This document shows, piece by piece, positions 44,750 to 56,226 of a DNA stretch of 64,000 bases. Location of the stretch: positions 12,351,193 through 12,415,192 of the forward strand of contig JACGWO010000010.1 in NCBI GenBank assembly GCA_034509735.1. The letters are read 5' to 3'. The notes below the pieces were generated by a model, which saw nothing but the letters and a program-made list of their open reading frames with translations, was not told the DNA's origin and did not search any database. The stretch is from Sesamum alatum. Taxonomy: Eukaryota; Streptophyta; Magnoliopsida; Lamiales; Pedaliaceae. The position numbers were made by a program, and so were the translations under genes. The stretch's first letter is position 1. Every line of letters begins with the position of its first letter.

Positions 44750-46383
44750 TATATGGGTATATTCTTGTTGTTTGTATACTTGATTGTTAATTGTTGGTTA
44801 ATTACTAGTTTGGATTAAATTGTTGTTATGTGGAGTAGCCATTATGTATTTATTATTGGTTATAGCATAAGAAAGATGGATATATGATAGTGCATGTGGA
44901 ATATATGTGATTGTTGCATGGAATTGAATTATGAAGTTATTTACGGGGATATTGATTGTTGAATGGAATTCAACGATGATGTAATTTTTTAAAATAATTT
45001 AAATTGAGATGAAGAGATGGTTTACCTAACTAGGGAACATATTGCAATGGCTTATGATGATAGGATTAATGACGAGTTGTGTTGGCATTGATCAATGGAG
45101 ATGACGTGATATCATGCAAGCTGTGTTATGTGATATTATTGATGATGTGATATCATACGAGCTATGTGTTGTGTGATATTAAGCATAGATGCCTAGTCAA
45201 GGATGGGAACTGGCGCCCAATTCCATACCCTAGACTACGGCCGAGAGACGGTTGACGGAATGATCGTACCCGTACGAAATCGGCGCTTAAATGTTCACGC
45301 CAATTCACCTAGTCTCTAGTGCCATGGACCGTTGCTAGACGGCCGCCCATGGTAACGGGCCCTTGTGGGACACGGGCCCAAGTCTAGCTGAGGGTGAACC
45401 TAAAGGGTCACACAAAAATCACCGAGGAGGTTGAGTGATCGACTTGGAGTAAATCTCGAAAGATAAATAAGTAATTGGATTATTTAAGGGAAAGTCCATT
45501 GGATGAACGGGCCGATATTGTATCGGGCCTTCGTTTAATCGGTAAATTGGATTTTCGATTAAATGTGGAACGTTGAGACGTTGGATCTTTTAATTGGATT
45601 AAAAGATGAATAGGAATAATATAAATGGACATTAAATTGGATTTAATGTTGGGTTCGTCGTAATTGGATTACGATAAAAACCCGGTCCGTTAAATTTTAC
45701 CCGAGTGGAGAAATAATTCCTATTTTGGAATAGGAAGAAGTTGGACTCCTTCCCTTAATTAGACATGGCCGAGATGCTCCCTTGGAGGACGTAAAATCAG
45801 CCATGTTCAATGCTAGGTAGTATGTTGACTTATCTCTTTTGGAAAGAGACAAATCAACTCCAATCAAGCTCTTCTCTTTTGGTATGATTTGATCATACCA
45901 TAAATTTTGGTAGGCTTGATTGAAGAATTGATGGTGATTGATTGGAATGAATCTAGACATCCTTGGATGAACCTAGACACGTTCCAATAATCACATTAAT
46001 TATGTATATATATTAGAATATACTACACCAAGCATAAGTTATTCATTATTCTCCTTTTCTAGGAAAAAGAAGAAGGAATTCTCGGATCTCCTCTCCCTCT
46101 CTAACTCTCGGTTTTCTCCTCCCCCCTTTCACTTGTGTTCTTCACTTGGTTTTGAATCAAGAGGAAGAACAAAATAGGTTTAAGAGAACACAAATTCTTA
46201 GTGTTCTTCTCTTAAATCGATTCCTTCATTAAACCCCGTTTTCTTCTAGCAAGGAGAACGTGCGTTTCTTCCGGTGTGGTGTGAATCACCTTTGGAGAAT
46301 CCATACGTTTGGATTTCGTGAGCATCCCGGAGAAGGAACAACGCAAGTAGCCGGGAGCACACGCTAAACAATCAAAGGTAATG

Positions 46384-46416
<33 letters not shown>

Positions 46417-46417
46417 C
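44750..46417 (+). mobile_element. LTR-family piece left of Gypsy-2
   Basis: Shares CACCTAGTCTCTAGTGCCAT and GGACCGTTGCTAGACGGCC (45308-45345), and the following block, with the LTR at 39163-41112. Continues in 56227-56410 on the other side of Gypsy-2. The left part (44750-45180) is AT-rich with GTGATAT repeats and has no match in the other copy. An (AT)n tract (46389-46416) ends in ATATC, the Gypsy-2 target. Confidence 0.6.
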
Positions 46418-46987
46418 TGATATCGTGAGATTTTGTTATACTCAGTATGTATTTTGGAAAAACTTGCCTCTTCTTCTTGATGAGGGGCGCATTTATAGTT
46501 AGACCCGAAGGGCGGAGGGGGTACATTTTGAACATACTCGTAACATATCTTTTGTTTGATTTCTTCAGGATTTTCTTGGATTTGGGGGATCTTGTCGGAT
46601 CCGCACATCCTCCTTCTTAAGTTAATACGAGGTCTTCCTTTGAGGGGTCCTTCGTAGCTTTCTCCCTTAGATTACTACGACGTCGTATCCTTCTTCCTTA
46701 GTCTAGTATGAGGTCCTTTCCTGAGTTAATTCGAGGCCTCGGTCCAAGGAATCTTCCTCGTAGCATATCTTATGCTTGATATTTTCTGGATTTTCTTGGA
46801 TTTCGGGGGATCTTGTCAGATCCGCACATCCTCCTTCTTAAGTTAATACGAGGTATTCCTTTGAGGGGTCCTTCGTAGCTTTCCCCCTTAGACTACTACG
46901 AGGTAGACTACTGCGAGGTCCTAGCTTTCTTCCTCGTATCCTCTCCTCGTTTAGTCCCCTTCGTATCCTTTCCTTCTAACCACATCA
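46418..46987 (-). repeat. Gypsy-2 3' LTR with an internal 221-bp duplication
   Basis: On the minus strand it begins TGATGTGGTTAG and ends CGATATCA. Within it, the segment around GATCCGCACATCCTCC recurs 221 bp later (46601 and 46822), flanked by matching GAGGGGTCCTTCGTAGCTTT. TACGAGGT motifs are frequent. Confidence 0.9.
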
Positions 46988-47455
46988 TCTGTCCCCTAAG
47001 TTCGTTGTCGCTCAATCTACTGATTTAGCGGGAAGGAACTTTTGAAAAAATTTTCTTTTTGATTCAAAAATTTGGCTGTCGTCCTAACTTTAACCCCGTC
47101 TCTTCGTCTTTTACCCCCACCTGCAGTAATGATGACTTTTATAGGCACACCGCCCTTTTTCACCGTAGGTTCTTTGCACGTGTCCTTCCCTCGTTTGATC
47201 GTCTTGTCTTACGCTTTTCCTCGCTCGCACGCGTGTCTTTTCACCTTCCCCCTTTACCTCTTCCGTACGCCATATATACCAGTATCTAGTTTGAGGATTT
47301 CCCTCATCATTTCATCGCTTAAGAAAAACTTCTCAACATTTCTCTTTTTAGTCGCACCTTCGTCTTCCCCGTTCGCTTAAGGTATCCTTTCTGCTCCTTT
47401 CTTTTTCTTATTTTCTTTTTCTCCTTCCTCGCGCATCTCTGGTTTTCCTCTGAAA
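46988..47455. other. Gypsy-2 region between 3' LTR and antisense gene
   Basis: Next to the LTR the minus strand reads TTAGGGGACAGA, a plausible polypurine tract (46988-46999). The rest should hold the promoter of the antisense gene: a + strand TATATATACC lies at 47273-47281, and pyrimidine-rich leader sequence follows. Confidence 0.55.
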
Positions 47456-47489
47456 CATGTCTGTGATGGGCGTGCGGTTGGTGTAGTTC

Positions 47490-49510
47490 ATGGACTGTGG
47501 TTATACTACCTCAGATTGGACATCCTCTGGCTCTTCCTTCTCATCCCCTCCCCCTACTACCCGTTCCTTACCTCAGAAAACCAGAGGGAAGATGACCCGT
47601 CGCACTAGAGCTTCTTCCTCCAAAGAGGCTTCCTCTTCCTCGGCCAATGAGATTTCGGCTGATGGTTTCGCCGCTATTTCGTCTCTTCCTCCGAAAATGT
47701 CTGCCAAATCTATAGTTAAGACCATAAATCTCCTAGGTCTGTCTGAGGTTTCGAGATCGTGACCCCCATTGAATACCAAAGGGCCAATAACCCACCTCCC
47801 GGATGCCTGATTGTTTACGCGGCTCAGTGTGTGTGTGGGCTGCGTTTTCCCCTTCATCCTTTTCTTGTTGACCTTTTGGTTGTTTTAGGGATTCCGCCTA
47901 GTCAGCTAAACCCCAATTCTTATAGGTTAGTGGTTGGATTCCTTTTGTGCTGCCAGCTTTACCATATAGAACCCTCGGTCGAGAATTTCTTAGGTGTTTT
48001 TGCCCCGAGACTTACCCCAGGGGAATGCTTTTTTCACTTTTCTCCTCGCCCGGGCTTGCTGTTCATCCACGATAAGCCATCTTCTTATGGGGCTTGGAAG
48101 AATCATTTCTTCTTCGTTCGTAAGGGCGAATGGGAGGTTCCGTTGGTCTGGCGATCCTCTTTGAACGAACTGCCTCCTATGAACTTCGAGTTGGTGAGGG
48201 AGAGGGTGAAAGCCGCGGGTCTTCTCGATCATGGTTTTAAGGCTAAGGCCTTGATGGAGGAGGACTTGCTGACCCTGGCGGGGCTTCATCCTGTCCCCGA
48301 TACTTACATGGGGCCTGATAGCCGTTACTTCCGTCTTCGTAAGTATTATCCTGTCGTCCTTCGTACTTTCGTGTTTTTTGATTTTAGTATTTTAACATTC
48401 TCTTGCAGAGACCATGATGAACCGTGCAGCCGTGCGCAAGTTTCTTCCGGAGAACGTACCCTCGAACCCTCTATCCCCTTCGAACACGAGGTCTGCCTCG
48501 GCCACTCCCTCTGACATCCAATCAAGCGACCGAGGTCGTTCCTCCTCTCGTACGCCTCCGATCGCACGGCTTGGCTCTGCGTCTCCGAGCCCACCTCCAA
48601 CCGGTCCGCTTGATTCTTCATTGAACACTCCAGTGATCGAGGTGGAGAGCTCCCCTGAAGGTGATACGACTCCCATTCCTTCCTCTCCTCCGCTCGTACC
48701 CCAGGTGGAAGAGGGGTCCAGTTCCCAAAAAAGACCGCGTGTTGAGGGGGTACCTCAGGGGGAGAAGGTTCCCCCGCAGCTGCTACTGCCTCTGCTTCCT
48801 TCCCCTTGCCCGTTATGACTCCCCAGTTTAACCCGAAGTCAGGGGTGTCTAACATGTGTAAGGCGGCGAACAAGGAGGATGTAGAATTTTTGTTTGGTCG
48901 CTCCATGGAAAGCCTTGGTCACCTGATATTGTCGCAGGCTGCTATGGTAAGGAAGATTTTAACTTTCTCTTTTATCTTTTGTCTTTGGCCTAATCTTGAG
49001 CTTTTCCCTTTTTGCCAGACTCCTCCTATTGTGATTGCCATGATCGAGCGTTTCGACAAGATGAGGGCTAACCATGAGGCCGCTTTGACTCAACTGAAGG
49101 GGGGTCGTATCCAAGTGGAGGCTCTGAAGAAACAACTGGCCGATGAGGAATCTAAGTCCAAGGAAGAGATTTCTTCACTGAAGGCTCAGCTAGAAGAGAG
49201 GGATCGCCAACTGTCCGTTCAGGCGATGGAGATGGAATCCCTTCGTACGACCTCCCTTCAGTCGTATTCGAGGGGTCGTGAGGAGGGTCTGCAAGCTGGC
49301 CATTCTGCTGCTGTTGCTGTTTACAAAGCTTCTCCCGAATATGCCGAGGAAGTTTTCCGGCAAGGCTCCACCTTTTACGCCGATGGCTTTACAGTCTGTG
49401 CTGAACAATTCAAAAACTTGGGCAACCTGCCTCCTGACTTCGATTTCAACTTTTTGGACATGAGGGCAGATGGCTTTGGCCGCATCGGAGGTGTAGGCCC
49501 CTCGGAGTAG
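47490..49510 (+). pseudogene. Antisense spliced gene of Gypsy-2: Transposase_28-like domain plus coiled coil
   Basis: Opposite to pol. Block 1 (47490-47762) is a Ser-rich head with basic KTRGKMTRRTRASSS. After a frame change the conserved domain follows (47760-48338): NNPPPGCLIVYAAQCVCGLR, FPLHPFLVDLLVVLGIPPSQ, then FHFSPRPGLLFI and WKNHFFFVRKGEWEVPLVW. Intron 1 (48339-48408, 70 bp, GTAAGT...TTGCAG) joins in frame to a Ser/Pro-rich linker (48409-48818). Another frame change precedes MTPQFNPKSG. Intron 2 (48947-49018, 72 bp, GTAAGG...TGCCAG) precedes a coiled coil (ALTQLKGGRIQVEALKKQLA and onward, 49019-49230) and a C-terminal block ending at 49510. Plant-type short introns in an element ORF imply RNA polymerase II transcription antisense to the retroelement. 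Function unknown; two frame changes suggest decay, or introns I have missed. Confidence 0.78.
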
Positions 49511-49754
49511 CATTTGTCCGCTTTTTGCTTCCTTTTGATCGTTTTTTGTAATTTTCTTTCGTACGGATTTACTTTTGCCTTTGTATTTTTGGTATCTTTT
49601 CGTGAAGTATAAATCCGTCAGCTTTCTGCTTGTCATCAAATCTTTTGCTTTTTTGGCTATTCTCTTGCCTTGTGCTCACAAAAGAGCCTTCGTGTGCTTT
49701 CCGGCTTCCTAGCAAACTTGGTTTTTTATCCTTTTCCGAAGAAATTGGTTCGAA

Positions 49755-50285
49755 AGGCTGAGAACTTTGAAGCTTTTAATTTCGAGGGGCTGAAAATTTT
49801 AAGCTTCTGTTCGAGGGCTGAGATTTTCAAAGCCCTTATCTTTGATTCGTGGGGCTGAATTTTTCGAAGCCTTTCACTTTGAAGGGCTGAGGTTTTGAAG
49901 CCCTTAACTTCGAGAGGCTTGAAAATTTTAAGCGTCTGTTCGAGGGGCTGAGACTTCGAAGCCCTTTGTCTTGATTCGTGGGGCTAAGTTTTTCGAAGCC
50001 CCCTTTTAATCTTGAGAGGCTTGAAAATTTTAAGCCTTCGTTCGAGGGGCTGAGACTTCGAAGCCCTTGTCTTTGATTCGTGGGGCTGAGTTTTTCGAAG
50101 CCCCCTTTTAGTCTTGAGAGGCTTGAAAGTTTTTAAGCCTTCGTTGGAGGGGCTGAGACTTCGAAGCCCCTATTCGATTCGCAGGCTGAGTTTTTCCGAA
50201 GCCCCCTTTAAATCTTGAAAGGCTCGAAAGTTTCAAGCCTTTGTTCGAGGGGCTGAGACTTCGAAGCCCTTGTTTTTAATTAGGA
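49755..50285. repeat. About 102-bp tandem repeat of three hairpin modules, about 5 units
   Basis: GAGAGGCTTGAAAATTTTAA recurs at 49912, 50014, 50116 and 50216 (spacing 102, 102, 100). Each unit has three roughly 34-bp modules, each an inverted repeat: AGGCTT...AAGCCT, GGGCTGAGACTTCGAAGCCC, and GGGGCT...AGCCCC. The array lies between pol and the antisense gene, exactly where Gypsy-1 has its 43-bp minisatellite. Confidence 0.88.
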
Positions 50286-50448
50286 GGGTTGGGGTTCGTT
50301 TTCGTTCATTTATCCGTAGGTTTACACATATGCTACCTGTTGCTTCCTTTTGTCTGTGAATTTATCGTTTTATTGATTCGTAGTAGTACATCCTATTCTC
50401 TAGCTCATTTGCCTCTTGTTCAGGACATGGCTATCTTCGTTGGGCTTT

Positions 50449-53400
50449 TTAACAATAGAATTTCTTGAGGTTTCCGATGCTCCACGTTCGAGGGACGATT
50501 TCTTCATCCATTTCTTCCAGCTCATAAGTCCCTTCTCGTAGTATTTTCTTGACTTTATAGGGTCCTTCCCATTTCGGGTCTAATTTCCTCACGGCTCTTT
50601 GTACTTCAACTCTTCGGAGTACTAGGACTCCGACCTGTAGTACTCTTTCTCTCACCCTTGAGTTGTACAGGCGTAGTATCCTTCTCTTATAATTCTCCAT
50701 TTTGGCCCGTGCTTCCTCTCGGGCTTCTTCCACTATATCCAGTTCGTACTTCCTGTGTTCCTCATTGAGCTCCTCATCGTAGAGGAGCGTTCGAATCGTT
50801 TGCACTTTCGTTTCTGCTGGGATCACCGCTTCTGACCCATAAGTAAGTAAGAAAGGGGTTCCTCCCATGCTAGACCGAGGTGTAGTCCGATACGCCCACA
50901 GGACTTCAGGTATCTCCTCGACCCATCCCGTTTTTGCTTTTCCCAATCGGGTCTTCAAAGTTTGGAGCAATATTTGCTTTTGGGTTTCCTACTGATGTAA
51001 AGATCTGCTTGATCCTTTTCTCTTGGCACCACTGCTGGAACCTTTTGCTCTGGAACTGAGTGCCATTATCCATGGTGATCTTTTGAGGCACTCCAAATCG
51101 GCAAACCAGATTTTTCCACACAAACTTGTTACTTCTGTATCCGTAATTCTAGATAGAGGTTCGGCTTCAACCCATTTGGTGAAGTGGTCCACGGCTACAA
51201 GTAGGAATTTCTTTTGCCCTTGCGCAGGAGGGAAAGGCCCCACCAGATCGATTCCCCAGTGGTCGAAGGGACAAGCTACCGACGTATACTTTATCTTTAC
51301 TCCTGGTCTATGGTTGATGTTGCTGTGTATTTGGCAATTTTCACACTTTTGGACCATTTGCTCTGCGTCTCGTCGTATGGTGGGCCAAAAATATCCATTT
51401 CGCATGATCTTTCCGGCGAGGCTCCTTCCTCCAGCATAATCGCCATAACTCCCCTCGTGGATTTTCTTCATCACGTCGAGCGCATCTTCTGGGTTTACGC
51501 ATCTCAATGCCGGCAATGTGAATGATTTTTTGAACAGGTGGTTTCCTTCCATGAAGAACCTGCACGATATTTTCTTGATACGACGAGCCTCATTGGTATC
51601 TTTGGGCAGCTCCCCTGACATTAAATAGATTCAAACATCTTCCATCCATGAGGCTAGGCTTATCTGATACACCTCACCCGTTCTGTTTTCCTTTCCTTCC
51701 CTTTGAATTCGTAACAATGTGACATGCGGAGTATTCACGTCTTGCATCCCTCCCCCCATTCGTGCTAGCATGTCTGCTTGAGAGTTTTGCTCTCGCGGGA
51801 TTAATACGAGCTCGCAAGACTCGAATCGTGCCACTCTTGCTTTTAACATTCCTAGCATTCGGATCATTTTGTTATCTTTGGCCTCGTATCCCCCGGCAGC
51901 TTGCTCTACTATCAATTTTGAGTCGGTGTGTGCCATGATTTTTCGGGCCCCTAGTTCTTCAGCTATTCGTAGTCCGGCCAGCAATGCCTCGTATTCAGCT
52001 TCATTATTGGTCAAGGTTCCTTCGAATGATAAGGCAAAGCCCGTTTGTACTCCTTCTGGGTTGACCAATATCACTCCTCCTTCTGCTCCCTTCTCAGCTG
52101 AGGATCCATCAACGTGTAAGGTCCAAGGTGTTTTCCGGGGTCTCGTCGTCTTCCTTCGTTGCTTCGACCAAAAAATTAGCCAGGGCTTGCGCTTTCGAGG
52201 CCGTCTAAGATTTGTATTCTAGGTCGTACTCATGGAGCTCGTACGACCATTTCACCATTCGCCCCATCGTTCCTCGTCCGAGAGCCTGTCCAAGCGGGTG
52301 ACTTGTGAGGACCGTAATCGGATGAGACAGGAAATACGGTCTCAGTTTCCGAGCTGTGTATATGAGAACTAGCACGAGTTTTTCCAAGTGCTCATACCGT
52401 GCCTCAGCCCCTTGCAGTATATGACTAGTGTAGTATATGGGTAAATGGCTTCCATCTTGATCTCTTACGAGCACTAAGCTGGCGGCGGCACGGGATAGAG
52501 CTAGGTAAACGTACAATCTTTCACCTTCCAGAGGTTTAGCCAGTAGGGGGGGATTAGTCAGGTACCTTTTCGACCCTTCGAACGCTTCCTGACATTCTTG
52601 GTCCCACTGGAAATTTTTTGGATTTCTCAAGACTTTGAAGAAGGGCATACCTTTGTCGGCCGACCGGGATATGAATCGGCTTAATGCTGCGATCCGCCCT
52701 GTCAATCTTTGCACCTCTTTAATCGTTTGGGGTTCTTTCATGTCTAGCACAGCTCGTATTTTGTCTGGGTTGGCTTCGATGCCCCTCTGAGTGACCAGGT
52801 ATCCTAGGAATTTCCCCCCTTCTACCCCAAACACACATTTCTCGGGGTTGAGTTTTGTCCCATATGTTTTTAAACGATCGAAACATTCTTGTAAGTCCAG
52901 CGGGTGTCGCTCCTTCTTATGGCTTTTTTACCAGCATGTCGTCGACGTAAACCTCCATATTTCTTCCTATTTGATTTGAAAAAATCTTGTTGACACATCT
53001 TTGATATGTAGCTCCAGCTTTTTTTCAAACCAAAGGGCATGACGTTATAACAGAATAACCCTTGTTCTGTGATGAAGTTGGTCTTTTCCTGATCTTCGAC
53101 TGCGAGTTTTATTTGATTGTAGCCTTGATAAGCATCCAACATGCTGAGTCTTTCACACCCCGAAGTGGAGTCCAGAAGCTGGTCAATGCGGGGAAGCGGA
53201 TACGAGTCCTTCAGGCAGGCTTTGTTTAGATCAGTGAAATCTACGCACATCCTCCATGTGCCTCCTTTCTTTGGCATGAGCACCACGTTAGAGAATCCAT
53301 TCTGGGAATTGTACTTCTCTTATGTGCCCGGCTTTTAACAATCGTTCAACTTTCTCTTTCGTTATCAGATTCCGCTGTTTTCCAAGATTCCTTTTCTTTT

Positions 53401-53666
53401 GTTTCACCGGCCGACATCCTTTCCGCTACGTGTAGCTTGTGCTCAATAATATCGGCATTTATCCCCGAGGATCGTCCCTTCTCCCATTCAAACACGTCAC
53501 TATTCTTTCGCAGTAGTTGAAGCAGCGTGTTTTCTTCCTCGATGGGTAAAGAGCTTCCTACTCGTATGATTTTATTCGGGTGGCCTTCTCCTAGTCGGAT
53601 TTCCCTCGTTTCTTGATCAGGTCGTACCTTCTGATTTTCCTCCTTGCGTACCCCTTCGACGGACAA
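50449..53666 (-). pseudogene. Gypsy-2 pol: RT, RNase H, aRNase H, integrase
   Basis: RT at 52870-53286 (MVLMPKKGGTWRMCVDFTDL; MPFGLKK), with a frameshift before the YVDD box (YVDDMLVKK readable in another frame at about 52935). RT connection and RNase H at 52205-52834 (GRIAALSRFISRSADKGMPF; YYTSHILQGAEARYE). Second RNase H-like domain at 51631-52074 (NNEAEYEALLAGLRIAEELG; HTDSKLIVEQAAGGYE). Integrase zinc region at about 51350-51500 (HEGSYGDYAGG; CENCQIH), core with WGIDLVGPFP and MDNGTQF. The usual GQVE-type segment after NPKAN is missing (about 50965), so the third acidic residue is lost. C-terminus to 50449 (LDPKWEGPYKV; NLKKFYC). Not functional. Confidence 0.92.
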
Positions 53667-54348
53667 TTATTTCAGGGTCTGGTTTCGGCATTCCCGCGCG
53701 CGTATCTGATTTCCTCGTATTTCCCCTACCCCGAGCGGGATTGGAAACTTTATTTTTAAGCAGGATATCGATACTGCTGCTTGGACGGCGTTTAGAGTGG
53801 GTCCTCCCTAGTATGACGTTGTACCCGGCTTGGGGCGAATCGACTACGAGGAATCTTGCCATATGCGTTCGAGTCATTGGTTCCTCCCCTAGGGTTATGG
53901 GTAACACTGTTTCTCCTCTTGTTCGTATGGTACTTCCTTCAAAGCCCATTAATGTGACTGATTGTGGCTTGATGACCTCTTCTAGTCCCATTTCTTGCAG
54001 GGCCCCCATGAAGAGGATATCCACTGAGCTCCCGCTATCCACCAAGATTCGTTTCACTTCTATATTAGAGATGATAGCACTTATTACCAAAGCGTCTTCG
54101 TGGGGGAACATTATCCCTTGTCTGTCTTCGTCTGTAAAGGTAAGGGGGATTGTATGTTTTTGACCATTTTCCCCAGGTCGTACCCCCATGACGCATCCAG
54201 ATATGAGCTCCCGAACGTGTCTCTTCCGAGCCGATCGCGTGCAACCTCCGTATCCTCCTCCTTCGATGATGTTTACTACTTTCCTTTGCGGCCTGTTATT
54301 CCTCCCCTGAGGGCTTGCCCTTTTCTCTTTCAGTGGGAATAATACCAT
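53617..54348 (-). CDS. Gypsy-2 protease-region frame
   Basis: An open stretch of 243 codons with LVDSGSSVDILFMGALQEMG, the Asp-Ser-Gly active site of a retroviral-type aspartic protease. ALVISAIISNIEVKRI lies before it and RFLVVDSPQAGYNVILGRT after it, both characteristic of gypsy proteases. It would cut the Gag-Pol polyprotein in the particle. It is one part of a longer, now broken polyprotein frame rather than a separate gene. The next frame (53346-53666) holds the spacer toward RT. Confidence 0.8.
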   Translation of the reverse strand: MVLFPLKEKRASPQGRNNRPQRKVVNIIEGGGYGGCTRSARKRHVRELISGCVMGVRPGENGQKHTIPLTFTDEDRQGIMFPHEDALVISAIISNIEVKRILVDSGSSVDILFMGALQEMGLEEVIKPQSVTLMGFEGSTIRTRGETVLPITLGEEPMTRTHMARFLVVDSPQAGYNVILGRTHSKRRPSSSIDILLKNKVSNPARGRGNTRKSDTRAGMPKPDPEIIVRRRGTQGGKSEGTT

Positions 54349-54499
54349 CCCCTTCCTTTATGTTTCCTAACCGTGTGAACCGCTCGATCTCGTCTCGTAA
54401 TTGTCGACACTCCTCAGTGGTATGTCCCCTATCCTTGTGAAAATCACAATATCTGGATGACTTCTGCCTTCTTTCGTCCTACCTCATTCTAGCAGGCCA

Positions 54500-55616
54500 T
54501 CAGAGGTGTTTGCTTTTTTCTATACCTTTTAGCGTTTGCTCTTGTGTCGTTCTTTGCGCGATGTATACTTGCGCTTTGCGTTTGTCTTCTAGGCGACGGC
54601 GTGGTCCCTCGTCCCTTCTCCTTTCCCTTCCATGCTGGTGATATCCCCGAAGCTTTAATGATTCTTCAATGAGGACAAATTTCTTGGCCCTGATTAGGAG
54701 TTCTTCCCAACTGGAGGCTGGTTCCCCAATGAGGGAGTCAGCTAAGCCTCCGTCCTTCAATCCTTGGGCAATAATACTTGAGAGGAGCTCGGGACTTACA
54801 TGGGGTATATCCATGATTTTGCCCGTAATGCTTTGCATGAAGTTTCTAACAGGGTTCTCCTTCTCCCTGGATTATTGTGAAGAGATGCCTCGGAGTTTTC
54901 GGGTATCTTTTATTTCCTGCGAAATGATGTACGAAACTTTGAGCCAGTTGTTTGAAAGTTCCAATAGATCCTTGGGTGAGCTGTGAAAACCATGTCTGTG
55001 CTCACCCTACCAGGGTGGTACGGAATACTTTGCACAGTAGTGCGTCACTAGGGCTAACGAGGTCCATTGCTGCGAGGAATTGATCTAGGTGGTCCCTCGG
55101 GTCCCCTTTTTCTCCCCCGTAGCAAGTGACTTGAGGAATCCGTATTCCCGGAGGCACTGGTTCATTTAGTATCTCTTCGGAGAAAGGATTTCCTCTGGTG
55201 AAATGTGTTGGGGGCTTTATTGTGGCCTTGAGCTCAGCCACCTCTCGTCGCAGCTCATCTACGTCCGGATGATCCACCAAGCATTCTCTGTCAACATCCC
55301 TTTTGGGCGACGGCGCCCTACTACTCCCAACGGAGTCCCTTCCTGTTTTTTCCTCCTGACGGGGGCTCCGTTGAACCTGATTCCTAGGCCCCCATCTCCT
55401 TCTTCCGTTTGTCATGAGAGCAGCCTCCGCCCCTCTTCGTACGGCTTCTTCCAACAGTTTTTCGACATCGTTTATTTTCACATACGGGGACTGCGCCGAG
55501 GATCGAGAGACCCTTTCCGAGGCCTGGAAGTCTGTGTTGAGCTTTGATGGCAGCGTGTTCTTTGAGTTGTTTTCCTGGTTTTCTCCTGATCCTAAAAGGA
55601 CCATTTTTCTTACCAT
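54500..55616 (-). pseudogene. Gypsy-2 gag
   Basis: From an ATG at 55616 (MVRKMVLLGSGENQENNSKN) through a charged linker (VEKLLEEAVRRGAEAAL) to the retrotransposon Gag core (ITCYGG-like VTCYGGEKGDPRDHLDQFLA, 55080-55150). A stop at 55002 then interrupts the conserved TWFSQL region, which continues to about 54500 (SPELLSSIIAQGLKDGGLAD; LLIRAKKFVLIEESLK). I see no zinc knuckle with confidence. A C-x2-C-like segment may lie at 54400-54480. Confidence 0.82.
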
Positions 55617-55635
55617 TTTTCCTAGCCTGAGTATT

Positions 55636-55651
55636 CCCACAGACGGCGCCA
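55636..55651 (-). promoter_or_regulatory. Gypsy-2 primer binding site
   Basis: On the minus strand this reads TGGCGCCGTCTGTGGG, the form found in many plant gypsy elements, three bases from the 5' LTR. I do not assign the tRNA species with confidence. Confidence 0.85.
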
Positions 55652-55654
55652 ATT

Positions 55655-56226
55655 TGATATCGTGAAATTTTGTTATACTCAGTATGTATTTTGGAAAAAC
55701 TTGCCTCTTCTTCTTGATGAGGGGCGTATTTATAGTTAGGCCCGAAGGGCGGAGGGGGTACATTTTGAACATACTCGTAACATATCTTTTGTTTGATTTC
55801 TTCAGGATTTTCTTGGATTTCGGGGGATCTTGTCTGATCCGCACATCCTCCTTCTTAAGTTAATACGAGGTCTTCCTTTAAGGGGTCCTTCGTAGCTTTC
55901 TCCCTTAGATTACTACGACGTCGTATCCTTCTTCCTCAGTCTAGTATGAGGTCCTTTCCCTGAGTTAATTCGAGGCCTCGGTCCAAGGAATCTTCCTCGT
56001 AGCATATCTTATGCTTGATCTTTTCTGGATTTTCTTGGATTTCAGGGGATCTTGTCGGATCCGCACATCCTCCTTCTTAAGTTACTACAAGGTATTCCTT
56101 TGAGGGGTCCTTCGTAGCTTTCCCCCTTAGACTACTATGAGGTAGACTACTGCGAGGTCGTAGCTTTCTTCCTCGTATCCTCTCCTCGCTTAGTCCCCTT
56201 CGTATCCTTTCCTTCTAACCACATTA
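55655..56226 (-). repeat. Gypsy-2 5' LTR
   Basis: Pairs with 46418-46987 and includes the same internal 221-bp duplication, so the duplication predates this insertion. Its outer end reads CATTA on + where the other copy has CATCA. Confidence 0.92.

Larger units (their letters stand above)
46418..56226 (-). mobile_element. Ty3/gypsy retrotransposon Gypsy-2, full length (9.8 kb), degenerate
   Basis: LTRs at 46418-46987 (3') and 55655-56226 (5'), target duplication ATATC (46413-46417, 56227-56231), primer site at 55636-55651, gag-pol on the minus strand, and an antisense spliced gene on the plus strand between pol and the 3' LTR. The two LTRs differ at roughly 3 percent of positions by my reading, so it is younger than Copia-1. 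Pol carries frameshifts and a loss in the integrase active site. Confidence 0.93.
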
